This document shows, piece after piece, positions 19,392 to 27,328 of a stretch of DNA of 64,000 bases. Every line of letters begins with the position of its first letter. Within the stretch, counting starts at the first letter, position 1. Source of the stretch: CADEED01 sp963711635 (GTDB lineage Bacteria > Pseudomonadota > Gammaproteobacteria > Steroidobacterales > Steroidobacteraceae); NCBI GenBank assembly GCA_963711635.1, contig CAVQEZ010000005.1:496001-560000 (forward strand), in the 5' to 3' direction. A program made the translations under genes and the position numbers. The notes beneath the pieces are model-generated. The model did no database searches, was not told where the DNA came from, and saw only the letters and a program-made list of their open reading frames with translations.

Positions 19392-19866
19392 CGAGTAGTC
19401 TCCTGAGGCGGTCCTTGATCCGGTTGATGCGCACGCCGACGTTGTTGGGATTGGTGCCGATGATCTCGCCGATCTCCGCGTACGACTTCTCGTCCAGATA
19501 GAGCAGGATCACCGCTCTATCCACTTCCGACAGCTGCCGGATCGCGTCGTACAACTGGTTGAGAGACTCGTCTGCGAACGCCCGACTGTCTTCCACGAGC
19601 TCGGGAGGGATTTCGTCGGACGCGAACATCTGGCGGTTGCGCTTGTGTGTCTTGAGAAGGGTCATGCAGGCGTTCAACGACACGCGATAGATCCAGGTGG
19701 ACCACGCCGACCGCTCATCGAAGGTGCGGTGGCTGCGCCAGATCTGCAGGCACACCTCCTGGTAGTAATCCTCGAAGTCCGCCTGGGTGTTCGTGTAGGC
19801 CCGGCAGATCTTGATGATGATGGGCGCGTAGGGCGCGATCGACATGGTGTAGAAGTCGCTGTTCAC
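19315..19866 (-). CDS. RNA polymerase ECF-type sigma factor
   Basis: A 183-residue extracytoplasmic-function sigma factor. Region 2 shows DFEDYYQEVCLQIWRSHRTF and SAWSTWIYRVSLNACMTLL; region 4 shows AVILLYLDEKSYAEIGEIIG followed by VGVRINRIKDRLRRLL, the recognition helix. It directs RNA polymerase to a dedicated promoter set, normally in response to an envelope or environmental signal. The gene overlaps the start of the membrane protein gene that follows, the usual arrangement for a sigma with its regulator. Confidence 0.92.
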   Translation of the reverse strand: MNSDFYTMSIAPYAPIIIKICRAYTNTQADFEDYYQEVCLQIWRSHRTFDERSAWSTWIYRVSLNACMTLLKTHKRNRQMFASDEIPPELVEDSRAFADESLNQLYDAIRQLSEVDRAVILLYLDEKSYAEIGEIIGTNPNNVGVRINRIKDRLRRLLDEQDNRSDVARRIPEPGRAGGTEGQ

Positions 19867-19943
19867 TGATTCAGGCCTTTGGGAGAGTTAGTGGCCGGAA
19901 TCGGGGAATCCTTACACCGGAGCTGGGTAGCGGCTCAGGCGGC

Positions 19944-20780
19944 TCAAGCGTGCCGCCACACCTTTACCGCCGAAACGAACAGGATTGCGACCAGCAGCGG
20001 AATCAGCCACTCCGCAGCCACGAAGGCCAATGCCACCGCGCCCACCAAGGCGCCTGCAATTGAGCCGGCCACCATCGCCATCAGGAACGGGCGATTCCTT
20101 CCGAGTACCGCAAAGCTTTGGTCACGACTGTATCGTGCGAATCCAACTAACATCGTGGGCAAGCTGACCACAAGCGAAAGGCTCCCGGCGACCTTGATAT
20201 CCACGCCGAACAATAGGACGAGCGTGGGAATCAGGAACTCGCCTCCGGCAACTCCCATCAGGGATGCAATAGCGCCGATGACCGCGCCAGCAAGGACCCC
20301 AGCCCCTATGAGCGCTGCGCCAGACAGCGCGGGCCCGTTGGCGATCACGGGTTCATGGAACAGCAACAGCACCAGCGCCACGGCCACAAGCAAGACTGCG
20401 ATCACGCGATAGAGAGTGGCTGTCGTGAGTCGGGTGGCGATATCCGCTCCCAGCCATGATCCCAGGAGGCTCCCACACAAGAGGTTAATCGCGATGGGCC
20501 AGCTTGAAAGCAGTGTTTCAAAAGGGACGGCGAGCCCACGGAACGCCAATGCGCTGGCGACCAGGATAAGGCTGACCGCCTTGTTCATGATCACAGCTTC
20601 CAACGCGATGAAGCCGAAGACAGCGATCAGCACAGGTAGGCGAAATTCCGCGCCGCCAAGTCCAATGAGTCCCCCAAGTATTCCAATGAGAAAGCCCGCG
20701 AGTGCCGCGTACACGAATCTGCTCACCGTCGTATCACGGGGATTCGGCAGGCCGGCAGTTGTCTCAGACAACGCGCTCAC
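19944..20780 (-). CDS. Sulfite exporter TauE/SafE family permease
   Basis: A polytopic protein of about 278 residues with the duplicated TauE/SafE glycine-rich signature: GFLIGILGGLIGLGGAEFRL in the first half and GAIASLMGVAGGEFLIPTLV in the second. Seven to eight hydrophobic segments are visible. The family exports sulfite or small organosulfur anions, but substrates vary widely. The start is uncertain: GTG at 20780 overlaps the arsC stop by 17 bases, and GTG at 20726 is an alternative. It is the last gene of a leftward operon with arsC and a GNAT gene, so a role linked to arsenic or sulfur stress is possible. Confidence 0.8.
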   Translation of the reverse strand: MSALSETTAGLPNPRDTTVSRFVYAALAGFLIGILGGLIGLGGAEFRLPVLIAVFGFIALEAVIMNKAVSLILVASALAFRGLAVPFETLLSSWPIAINLLCGSLLGSWLGADIATRLTTATLYRVIAVLLVAVALVLLLFHEPVIANGPALSGAALIGAGVLAGAVIGAIASLMGVAGGEFLIPTLVLLFGVDIKVAGSLSLVVSLPTMLVGFARYSRDQSFAVLGRNRPFLMAMVAGSIAGALVGAVALAFVAAEWLIPLLVAILFVSAVKVWRHA

Positions 20781-21189
20781 CCTTCTCGTTGATGACGACT
20801 TCGCCGTCTTCCTTGGCAAAGTATCCACGCTGCGGCGCCGGCAGGATTTCGAGGACGCGCTCTGAGGGTCTGCTCAGCACTGTGCCGCGCTCCGTGATCA
20901 CGAAGGGTCGGTTGATCAGAATCGGATGCGCCATCATCGCATCGAGGAGCTGCTCATCGGTGAGCTTCGGATCGCCGAGACCAAGCTCGGCAAATGGCGT
21001 TCCTTTCTCTCGCAGCGCTTCGCGAACTGAAAGGCCCGCCGACTTGATCATCCTGGCCAATTGCTCTCGAGACGGCGGGTGAAGCAAGTACTCGACGATC
21101 GTGGGTTCGATGCCGGCATTGCGGATCAACGCCAAGGTGTTGCGCGAGGTTTCGCACTTGGGATTGTGGTAGATCGTTACTGTCGTCAT
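20764..21189 (-). CDS. arsC: Glutaredoxin-dependent arsenate reductase
   Basis: A 141-residue ArsC of the glutaredoxin-coupled type. The N-terminus has the catalytic cysteine in YHNPKCETSRNTL, followed by EYLLHPPSREQLARMI, and the active-site arginines in HPILINRPFVIT and LSRPSERVLEIL. It reduces arsenate to arsenite using glutathione and glutaredoxin, in the cytoplasm. It lies between a GNAT gene (16 bases upstream) and the TauE permease gene (overlapping), and no arsB, acr3 or arsR is visible nearby, so arsenite efflux must be provided elsewhere or by the permease. Confidence 0.93.
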   Translation of the reverse strand: MTTVTIYHNPKCETSRNTLALIRNAGIEPTIVEYLLHPPSREQLARMIKSAGLSVREALREKGTPFAELGLGDPKLTDEQLLDAMMAHPILINRPFVITERGTVLSRPSERVLEILPAPQRGYFAKEDGEVVINEKGERVV

Positions 21190-21204
21190 GAGATTCCCAT
21201 TTCC

Positions 21205-21660
21205 TCACAGCCGCATTGACATGAATACACTGTTCGAATTCTCCCGGTACGAACCAAAAGGTCCGCAAGGTACAAAGCCAGCACTGCGATAGAGGTTTTG
21301 CGCGGCCTCAAAGTCAGGGTGACAGCCCGTTTCAAGGAAAAGCTCTTCGTAGTTCCTGCCTCTGGATACCTCGACGATATGCGCCAACAGGGCGCGACCG
21401 GCACCGCGGCGACGCATCGCCTTTGGGGTGCGCATCGACTTTATTTCCCCTTGGGATGTGGACAGTTCCTTCAGGGCCGCGCAGCCGAGGAGGTTCTCAT
21501 CCTCCCAGATGGTCCAGAACGTGATCTCCGGCCCCTGCAGCTTGCTGGCGTCGAACGCAAAAACCTTCTCTGGAGGGGAAAGTTCGTACATGTTCCGAAG
21601 GTGCTCCTCGAGGAGCACCAGTACCTGCGGCCGTGAAAAGTCGTCGATTTCAATTCGCAT
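21205..21660 (-). CDS. GNAT family N-acetyltransferase in the arsC operon
   Basis: A 151-residue GNAT protein. The acetyl-CoA binding motif is KSMRTPKAMRRRGAGRALLA, followed by the beta-5 block YEELFLETGCHPDFEAAQNL and YRSAGFVPCGPFGSY. It most resembles the general YjgM/PA4026-like acetyltransferases. GNATs called ArsN occur in arsenic operons and acetylate organoarsenicals; position next to arsC makes this worth considering, but the sequence does not prove it. The gene is the first of a leftward three-gene operon, with its promoter in the 93-base gap to the divergent DUF4097 gene. Confidence 0.82.
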   Translation of the reverse strand: MRIEIDDFSRPQVLVLLEEHLRNMYELSPPEKVFAFDASKLQGPEITFWTIWEDENLLGCAALKELSTSQGEIKSMRTPKAMRRRGAGRALLAHIVEVSRGRNYEELFLETGCHPDFEAAQNLYRSAGFVPCGPFGSYRENSNSVFMSMRL

Positions 21661-21753
21661 GTGATGCTCGCGTTATATCTGATTCGGATTGCAACCCGAT
21701 TGGGCGCTGCCCCGTCTCAATAGGAAGTCCGCCATCCGTGAAAGGGAGCTCCC

Positions 21754-22593
21754 ATGTCTCGCTATCTGGCCATTGCCCTCGTTCTCCTCGCCGCCGGCTC
21801 CGCCCAGGCGGCGGAAAAGCGGCTCGATCGAACCTTTACGGTCGCACCCGGCGGTACGCTCACGGTAGACGCCGACGGCGCCTCGGTCCACGTGTCAGGC
21901 AGCGATGGCAATCAGGTCGTCGTCCACATGCTGGCCCGCGGCTCCGAGGACAATCTGGCCAACATGCAACTCGAGGCGGTCCAGAACGACAACGGGGTGT
22001 CCGTGAAGCTCAAGAAGGTCAAACAGGGCTGGACCTGGTGGGGCAACTGGAACAGCGACGAGGAAATCGAGGTGACGGTGCCCCGCCGTTACGCGATCAA
22101 TGTTCGCACCGGCGGAGGCAGCGTCGAACTGCGCGACACCGTGGGCACCGCGTCATTGCGCACCTCCGGCGGCAACGTTTCGGCGAAGAACGTGACGGGG
22201 AATGTCGAGGCGCGAACCTCGGGCGGCTCGATCCACGGCGAGACGATCAAGGGTGACGTCGATGCGGGTACCTCGGGCGGAACTGTCCGCCTCCTGCAAA
22301 TCGATGGAGCGATCCGTGGGAAAACGAGTGGTGGCAGCGTGTATTGCAGCCTCGTCGGCGCGAACCGTGGAATCTCGATGACGACGTCCGGTGGCAGCAT
22401 CGAATTGACCCTGCCGAAAGGCACGACCGGCAACATCGATGCGGGGACGAGTGGCGGCAATGTCAGTACGGAGCTTCCGGTCACTTCGACCAGTTGGGAC
22501 GACCACAGGCTCGCGGGGACTCTAAATGGCGGCGGCGCGCCAATTTATGCGCATACGTCTGGAGGCAGCATTTCGCTGCGCGCGGAGAATTGA
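21754..22593 (+). CDS. Exported DUF4097 beta-solenoid protein
   Basis: A 279-residue exported protein: signal peptide MSRYLAIALVLLAAGSAQA with cleavage after AQA, then a regular right-handed beta-solenoid typical of DUF4097. The repeat core TSGGxV/I recurs at least seven times (RTSGGNVSAKNV, RTSGGSIHGETI, GTSGGTVRLLQI, KTSGGSVYCSLV, TTSGGSIELTL, GTSGGNVSTEL, HTSGGSISLRA), one turn every 20-28 residues. A strong ribosome-binding site (AAAGGGAG) lies seven bases upstream of the ATG. Such proteins are periplasmic or surface-associated; their biochemical role is not known. Confidence 0.85.
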   Translation: MSRYLAIALVLLAAGSAQAAEKRLDRTFTVAPGGTLTVDADGASVHVSGSDGNQVVVHMLARGSEDNLANMQLEAVQNDNGVSVKLKKVKQGWTWWGNWNSDEEIEVTVPRRYAINVRTGGGSVELRDTVGTASLRTSGGNVSAKNVTGNVEARTSGGSIHGETIKGDVDAGTSGGTVRLLQIDGAIRGKTSGGSVYCSLVGANRGISMTTSGGSIELTLPKGTTGNIDAGTSGGNVSTELPVTSTSWDDHRLAGTLNGGGAPIYAHTSGGSISLRAEN

Positions 22594-22602
22594 ATAGATG
22601 GG

Positions 22603-22638
22603 GTTACCCATGTCCTCGGAATAATCCGTTACCCATGT
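22603..22638. repeat. Direct repeat of an 11-base motif
   Basis: GTTACCCATGT occurs at 22603-22613 and again at 22628-22638, 25 bases apart, between the DUF4097 gene and tRNA-Asn. Similar strings occur near the ends of some insertion sequences, so this may be a relic; no transposase is present. Confidence 0.4.
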
Positions 22639-22660
22639 GAACGAATGGACATTGAGAAGT

Positions 22661-22736
22661 TGGCTCCCTGGGTTGGACTCGAACCAACGACCAACGGATT
22701 AACAGTCCGACGCTCTACCGACTGAGCTACCAGGGA
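22661..22736 (-). tRNA. tRNA-Asn (anticodon GTT)
   Basis: A 76-nt tRNA with CCA encoded. On the minus strand it starts TCCCTGGTAGCTCAG (acceptor stem and D arm), has the anticodon loop CTGTTAA giving GTT, the T-arm GGTTCGAGTCC, and ends GGAGCCA. The acceptor stem pairs TCCCTGG with CCAGGGA. Length and all arms are intact, so it should be functional. Confidence 0.97.
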
Positions 22737-22974
22737 ACCGAGAACCAAGAAGGGCGCGCATTCTGGCGGCGACCTCGGGCCGCGTCAAGCAATCCTTAAG
22801 ATTTCAGCCACTTAGGGTCAAGAACCTTGACCCATATCGGCCTCCGGGGCCGGCCTTTGCCGCCTTTATCCAAACCCCGGCCAGAAAATCTGGTCAATTT
22901 GTCGAAGCGGCTGGCGCCCAATCGGCCATTCATCGAATCGGCATATCTTTTGGCACCTATTTAAGGAGTACGAC
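22737..22974. other. Intergenic region with an 8-bp stem hairpin
   Basis: The gap between tRNA-Asn (leftwards) and the YciI gene (rightwards) holds a perfect hairpin at 22815-22833 (GGGTCAAG, loop AAC, CTTGACCC) and a GGCCGGCC-containing stretch. It must carry both promoters. No coding frame is visible. The hairpin has no T-tract and its role is unknown. Confidence 0.5.
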
Positions 22975-23421
22975 ATGCGAGTGATGGTGTTTGTGAAGGC
23001 GACCAAGAACAGCGAAGCCGGCCTGCCGCCCGCCGACGAACTGGAAAAGATGTTCGCGGAGATGGGCAAGTACAACGAGGAGCTCGTGAAGGCCGGCATC
23101 ATGCAGTCGGGCGATGGACTCAAGCCGAGCAAGTTCGGCAAGCGCGTCACTTTCACACGCGGCGGCAAGAGATCGGTGACGGACGGTCCGTTCGCCGAGA
23201 CCAAGGAGCTGGTCGCGGGTTACTGGATCTGGAACGTGAAGTCGATGGACGAGGCGGTCGAGTGGGTGAAGCGCTGCCCGGACCCGATGCCGGGTGAGGA
23301 ATCGGACATCGAGATCCGTCCGTTCTACGAGATGGAAGATTTCGGCGCGGCGGCAACGCCGGAACTGCGCGCGAACGAAGAAAAGCTGGCCAAGGAAATC
23401 GAGCGTCAGCAGCGTCAGTAA
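22975..23421 (+). CDS. YciI-related (YCII/DGPF) domain protein
   Basis: A 148-residue YCII-family protein. The ferredoxin-like fold begins MRVMVFVKATKNSEAG and carries the family signature VTDGPFAETKELVAGYWIWN followed by DEAVEWVKRCPDPMPG. A strong ribosome-binding site (AAGGAG) lies seven bases before the ATG. The family is often encoded beside ECF sigma factors and may be a small-molecule-binding or peroxidase-like protein; the ligand is unknown. The C-terminal tail (EEKLAKEIERQQRQ) is a short charged helix. Confidence 0.9.
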   Translation: MRVMVFVKATKNSEAGLPPADELEKMFAEMGKYNEELVKAGIMQSGDGLKPSKFGKRVTFTRGGKRSVTDGPFAETKELVAGYWIWNVKSMDEAVEWVKRCPDPMPGEESDIEIRPFYEMEDFGAAATPELRANEEKLAKEIERQQRQ

Positions 23422-23491
23422 AGATTGGACGAATCGTTTGCGGGTCGCCAGTAGCCGGCTGAAAATGATCCGGACTTCACTGGAGACCACC

Positions 23492-23869
23492 ATGCCTGGC
23501 AAAGCGAAAAGAGAACCCGTGTGGCACAACGAGGTGGAAGAGGACGACTTCGAAGCGGCGGAGTCGTACCTGAGCTTGATCTACACGGCAAAGCGAAGCG
23601 CAAAACTGGTGGCCGCGATGCGACGCGCGAAACCCGCGCGCTTCAGGGCGAAAGATATCTTTCGTGCCTCGCAGCTTTCGAGCGTTGGCGTCAGCAATGT
23701 GCGTGTCATCAAGAACCGGAAGAAGATCAAGGACGGTGTTCCGATGTCGCCGATATTGCTGGTCAGGGACGAAGCGCATGGCAAGGTTGTCGTTGCCGAC
23801 GGTTATCACAGGCTCTGCGCTGTGTATGAGGTCAGCCAGGATAGCTGGATACCGTGCAGGATCGTGTGA
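23492..23869 (+). CDS. ParB/Srx-like domain small protein
   Basis: A 125-residue basic protein. Its C-terminal half, VPMSPILLVRDEAHGKVVVADGYHRLCAVYEV, has the pattern of the ParB-nuclease/sulfiredoxin-like fold (strand, then DGxHRxxA), seen in ParB-like proteins of plasmids and phages. The N-terminal half (EEDDFEAAESYLSLIYTAKR, RAKDIFRASQLSS) is helical and carries no recognised domain. ATG at 23492 follows a GGAGA at 23482-23486. The function is not known; the fold is inferred from a short motif. Confidence 0.6.
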   Translation: MPGKAKREPVWHNEVEEDDFEAAESYLSLIYTAKRSAKLVAAMRRAKPARFRAKDIFRASQLSSVGVSNVRVIKNRKKIKDGVPMSPILLVRDEAHGKVVVADGYHRLCAVYEVSQDSWIPCRIV

Positions 23870-23880
23870 GTGCAAATCGT

Positions 23881-24522
23881 ATGACTATCACCATTACCGC
23901 GTTTGATCGCTCACCCGATGGCGGCAAGGGCCTGGCGCGCGATACGCGCGTTCGCTGGGCGCTGGAAGAAGTGGGCCAGCCTTACGAGGTTCGTCTCGTG
24001 TCGTTCAAGGCGATGAAGGAACCCGCGCATCTGGCGCTGCATCCCTTCGGGCAGATTCCGACCTACGAGGAGGGCGATCTCGCCCTTTTCGAGACCGGCG
24101 GAATCGTGTTCCACATCGCGCAGCGCCATGCGGGCTTGTTGCCGCACGATGCGAATGCCCGGGCGCGCGCGATCACGTGGATGTTCGCCGCGCTCAACAC
24201 GGTGGAGCTCCCGATCCTGGATCTCGCGTATGGCAAGTTCACGGAGGGCAAGAAGCCGTGGTACGAGGACCGCCTGCCGCTGGTCAAGGATCGCATTCGC
24301 GATCGGCTGGGCCAGCTTTCAGCTCGACTTGGCAAGGCGGACTGGCTCGATGGCGCGTTCAGCGCGGGCGATCTGTTGATGGTGTCGGTGCTGCTCAGGT
24401 TGAGAGCGTCGGGGTTGCTGGATGAATTTCCGAACCTCGCGGCCTATGTGGCCCGCGGTGAGGCGCGGCCTGCCTACCAGCGCGCCTTCGCCGCGCAGTT
24501 GGCGGTGAACACACGCCAATGA
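23881..24522 (+). CDS. Glutathione S-transferase family protein
   Basis: A 213-residue GST. The thioredoxin-like N-domain contains DTRVRWALEEVGQPYEVRLV, the cis-Pro block HPFGQIPTYEEGDLALFETG, and the C-terminal helical domain has the family N-capping region DWLDGAFSAGDLLMVSVLLR. It conjugates glutathione to electrophiles or acts as a peroxidase; the substrate is unknown. ATG at 23881 is preferred to an in-frame upstream start overlapping the previous gene. Only 11 bases separate it from the ParB-like gene, suggesting co-transcription. Confidence 0.88.
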   Translation: MTITITAFDRSPDGGKGLARDTRVRWALEEVGQPYEVRLVSFKAMKEPAHLALHPFGQIPTYEEGDLALFETGGIVFHIAQRHAGLLPHDANARARAITWMFAALNTVELPILDLAYGKFTEGKKPWYEDRLPLVKDRIRDRLGQLSARLGKADWLDGAFSAGDLLMVSVLLRLRASGLLDEFPNLAAYVARGEARPAYQRAFAAQLAVNTRQ

Positions 24523-24530
24523 CCGACCGG

Positions 24531-24986
24531 TTATTGCCCACGGTCCTCGCACAGCGCCTTCAGCCTAGCCAGTGCCTTCGGCCAGGTTTCCTTCATGCTC
24601 TCGAACTCTTCCGTCATGTCTTGCTCGACGATGAGCTTCGTTCCTTGCGGCGTGGCCTTGAAGGTGTAGTTCTCGTATGCGGGCGCCCAGGCGCGGATGG
24701 CTTCGCTACTCGTGTCTTCAACGCCGCCGTCCGCGATGTAGCCGATATGTCGGACCGAGAGGAACTCGTTCGGTCTGTTCTCGGCGATTTCCGAGACCAC
24801 GCCATGTCTCTCCGGAGTCAGGAAGCGAATTCGTTGGCCCTGCTGCCACGAGCCTTCGAAGTACAGGCCCTCGCCAAAGGCTGAGGTCCACTGCTTGTAG
24901 CACTCGAGATCGGTCAACATTTGGTAGACCGTGGATGTCGGTGCGGCAATGTCTACCGACCATTGAAGTCGCTTGAGCGCTGGCAT
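24531..24986 (-). CDS. SRPBCC (START-like) family protein
   Basis: A 151-residue helix-grip protein: LQWSVDIAAPTSTVYQMLTD (first strand and helix), TDLECYKQWTSAFGEGLYFE, GQRIRFLTPERHGVVSEIAE, and the long C-terminal helix ESMKETWPKALARLKALCED. This fold binds hydrophobic ligands in a central cavity. ATG at 24986 gives the correct fold boundary; longer upstream reading is Arg/Pro-rich and not coding. The gene is four bases downstream of the TonB-like gene and convergent with the GST gene. Confidence 0.85.
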   Translation of the reverse strand: MPALKRLQWSVDIAAPTSTVYQMLTDLECYKQWTSAFGEGLYFEGSWQQGQRIRFLTPERHGVVSEIAENRPNEFLSVRHIGYIADGGVEDTSSEAIRAWAPAYENYTFKATPQGTKLIVEQDMTEEFESMKETWPKALARLKALCEDRGQ

Positions 24987-24990
24987 GGGG

Positions 24991-25566
24991 TCACTCCCTG
25001 GCGGCGGGGGCTGCGGAGGTGACGCTGCCCTGGCCATCCTTCTGCGTGAACGTGAAGTCGTAGTCCTGGTGGAACGGCAGCGCGGTCGCGACGCCCCAGT
25101 AGGTGGACGCATAGCCGTGGAACTCGATGTCCGTCCTGGCGCCATCCTTCGGCATTACCTTCACGAGCGGCCAATACTTCCACGCGCCTGCCACTGCCTG
25201 CACGGCGGCAAAGAACTGCGGGTAGTCGGGCGGCGCATCCAGCGCGGTGGACTCGGCGACGACGCCGTGCTCATCGACGACGACGCGCACGCGCACCTTG
25301 ACCGGCGGCAGGTTGGCGGCGAGCAGCTCCGGCGGGTAGACAGGCGCCTCGTTTTCGTAGAACGCCACGGGCGCAACCCATTGTTCGTTGCTCGCCATCG
25401 CGTAGCTTTGCTCGTCGGCCGCGTTGACTGCGGTCATCGCAACGTCGCCGGAGCGGGGCAGAGCCATTTGCTTCAGCGCCTGCTGCGTGGCGCAGGCCAC
25501 GAGCAACAGGGCGAATATCATCGGCAGCGAACGATCGGACGGAATCGAGAAGGCCTTTTCGCTCAT
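24991..25566 (-). CDS. TonB C-terminal-like domain protein
   Basis: A 191-residue envelope protein. The N-terminus has a hydrophobic helix ending in a lipobox-like LLLVACAT. The core APVYPPELLAANLPPVKVRV followed by VVVDEHGVVAESTALDAP matches the TonB/TolA C-terminal fold (PxYP...VxVxVxVDxxGxV). The usual proline-rich spacer is missing and the protein is short, so it may be a lipoprotein that uses the TonB fold for a different purpose. ATG at 25566 is chosen. It precedes the SRPBCC gene in a probable two-gene operon. Confidence 0.65.
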   Translation of the reverse strand: MSEKAFSIPSDRSLPMIFALLLVACATQQALKQMALPRSGDVAMTAVNAADEQSYAMASNEQWVAPVAFYENEAPVYPPELLAANLPPVKVRVRVVVDEHGVVAESTALDAPPDYPQFFAAVQAVAGAWKYWPLVKVMPKDGARTDIEFHGYASTYWGVATALPFHQDYDFTFTQKDGQGSVTSAAPAARE

Positions 25567-25789
25567 GTGAGTCCCTCTGTCGGTCGAATTCAACGATGGC
25601 GGCCACGTATACCGGATGCGCATGCTGGTCACCACTCCTTTCCGATCAGCGACTTAAGGCGCCGAACTGGCCGCGAGTGCCCAGCCAAGAGCGCTGCGGC
25701 CGAACTCATTCCGTCAAAAGCGCGAGTCGAGATCGCGTACTTTGTGCTAGCTTGACTCGGTCTAACAAGACTGCACATCGAGGCAGCGG

Positions 25790-27328
25790 ATGTCGATCAA
25801 TTCAAGGTTCGTGGCGCGGCACGCGCTCCTTTCGTGCGCAACGTTGATGCTCGTGTCCTGCGGTGGTGGCGGTGGAGGCGGTGGAACTGCACCGTCGCCG
25901 GGTCCTGCGTCCGCGCCGGCACCGACAATTTCCCTGAACGCGAACTCCGCCTCGGTGATGGCGGGCAGTCCGGTCACATTGACCTGGTCGGCGACCAATG
26001 CGACGTCGTGCACGGCCACCGGTGGCTGGACGGGTGCGCGCAGTGCTTCCGGCACCGAGGCCAGCGGCAACCTGGCCCAGGCAACGACTTTCACGTTGGC
26101 TTGCACGGGGGCGGGTGGCAATGCCACGGCGCAGGTGACCATCAATGTGACTCATCCCTTGCCCGTCGTGACGGTCACGGCGACGCCGGTTGCGATCGCC
26201 GCGGGCGCGAGCACGCAGATCGAATGGTCGGTGACGAATGCGACCGCCTGCACGGCATCCGGTGGGTGGACGGGCGCGCGCGCCACGCAAGGTACCGAGA
26301 CCAGCGCCGTGTTGAACGCGAACGCCGCGTTCACGCTCACCTGCACGGGGCCGGGTGGATCCGCCAATGGATCCAGCACCGTTCGCGTGTTGCATCCGGT
26401 CAGCGCGAGCTTGTTCGCCCGACCCAGCGCCGCGGAAGTGGGCGACATCTCCCGCCTGAGCTGGCTCTCCGAGAATGCCGACAATTGCGAGGCCTCGGGC
26501 GCGTGGAGCGGCGCGCAACCGGACACGGGCACCCAGCTGACCACTCCGCTGCCGGCCGGCCTGTCTACGTTCACCCTGGTCTGCAGCAATGCGCTGGGCT
26601 CGGCGACCAGCACGGTATCCATCGATACGCGCGCCGAGGTGAAACTGCGCAAGTTCCAGTTCGTCGAGCAGTCCACGGCGACTCATTCTTCCGAAGGCTT
26701 GCTGCCCATCCCAGGTGAGCCGCTGGTCGGCGCGCGCATGGCGCAGGCGGTCCTCAAGGGACCCGTCGCCACCGCGAGCTTTGAAGTCGAGAATGTCGAA
26801 GGCTCGCTGCTCAGCGCTGCGACGCTGACGCTGCATCCGGCGACGGAAGAGACCCAGGCCTACTTCGAAGGTCCGATCACAGTACCGGCCGTGTCATTCT
26901 CCATTCGTGTTCGCGGCACGCGCACGGATGGAGCGGCCTTCGAAATTCCCGATACGCGCGTCTACGAGCCCGCGATGCTGCGCCTGGGATTCTCGTCAAT
27001 TGGCGCCGAGCTGCTCTCCGGCGTGGCGACACCGGTGGAACTCGTGGTCGAGAATCCGAACAGCGTCGCGGTGAATGTGGTGGTTCTGTGCGGTGGCGAA
27101 GCGCCTCTCACGGTGGATCCGATTCGAGCCGATGTGTCCGTGCCGCCGGCGGGCTCGGCTCCGCTCATATTCAATGTCACGCCAACGCCACCGATTCAGC
27201 TGGTGCAGGCGACGCCCAAACTCACCTGTACGGCGATGGGGCTCGATGAGCCGGCAGTCGGGTCTCTCAACACGGCGTCCATCGTGCTGGCGGTGGATGA
27301 TGTGATCAGCGCGGAGGTGACGCCATGA
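25790..27328 (+). CDS. Lipoprotein with repeated Ig-like domains
   Basis: A 512-residue surface lipoprotein. The signal ends in LMLVSCGGGGGGGG (lipobox VSC, then a glycine spacer). Three Ig-like repeats of about 85-90 residues follow: SVMAGSPVTLTWSATNATSC, AIAAGASTQIEWSVTNATAC and AEVGDISRLSWLSENADNC, each continuing with a GGWTGAR or SGAWSGAQ turn and a paired cysteine (for example FTLTCTGPGG). The two cysteines per repeat probably form an intradomain disulfide. The C-terminal third (from about residue 285) is a different beta-rich region. The stop overlaps the start of the Het-C-like gene by four bases. Confidence 0.75.
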   Translation: MSINSRFVARHALLSCATLMLVSCGGGGGGGGTAPSPGPASAPAPTISLNANSASVMAGSPVTLTWSATNATSCTATGGWTGARSASGTEASGNLAQATTFTLACTGAGGNATAQVTINVTHPLPVVTVTATPVAIAAGASTQIEWSVTNATACTASGGWTGARATQGTETSAVLNANAAFTLTCTGPGGSANGSSTVRVLHPVSASLFARPSAAEVGDISRLSWLSENADNCEASGAWSGAQPDTGTQLTTPLPAGLSTFTLVCSNALGSATSTVSIDTRAEVKLRKFQFVEQSTATHSSEGLLPIPGEPLVGARMAQAVLKGPVATASFEVENVEGSLLSAATLTLHPATEETQAYFEGPITVPAVSFSIRVRGTRTDGAAFEIPDTRVYEPAMLRLGFSSIGAELLSGVATPVELVVENPNSVAVNVVVLCGGEAPLTVDPIRADVSVPPAGSAPLIFNVTPTPPIQLVQATPKLTCTAMGLDEPAVGSLNTASIVLAVDDVISAEVTP

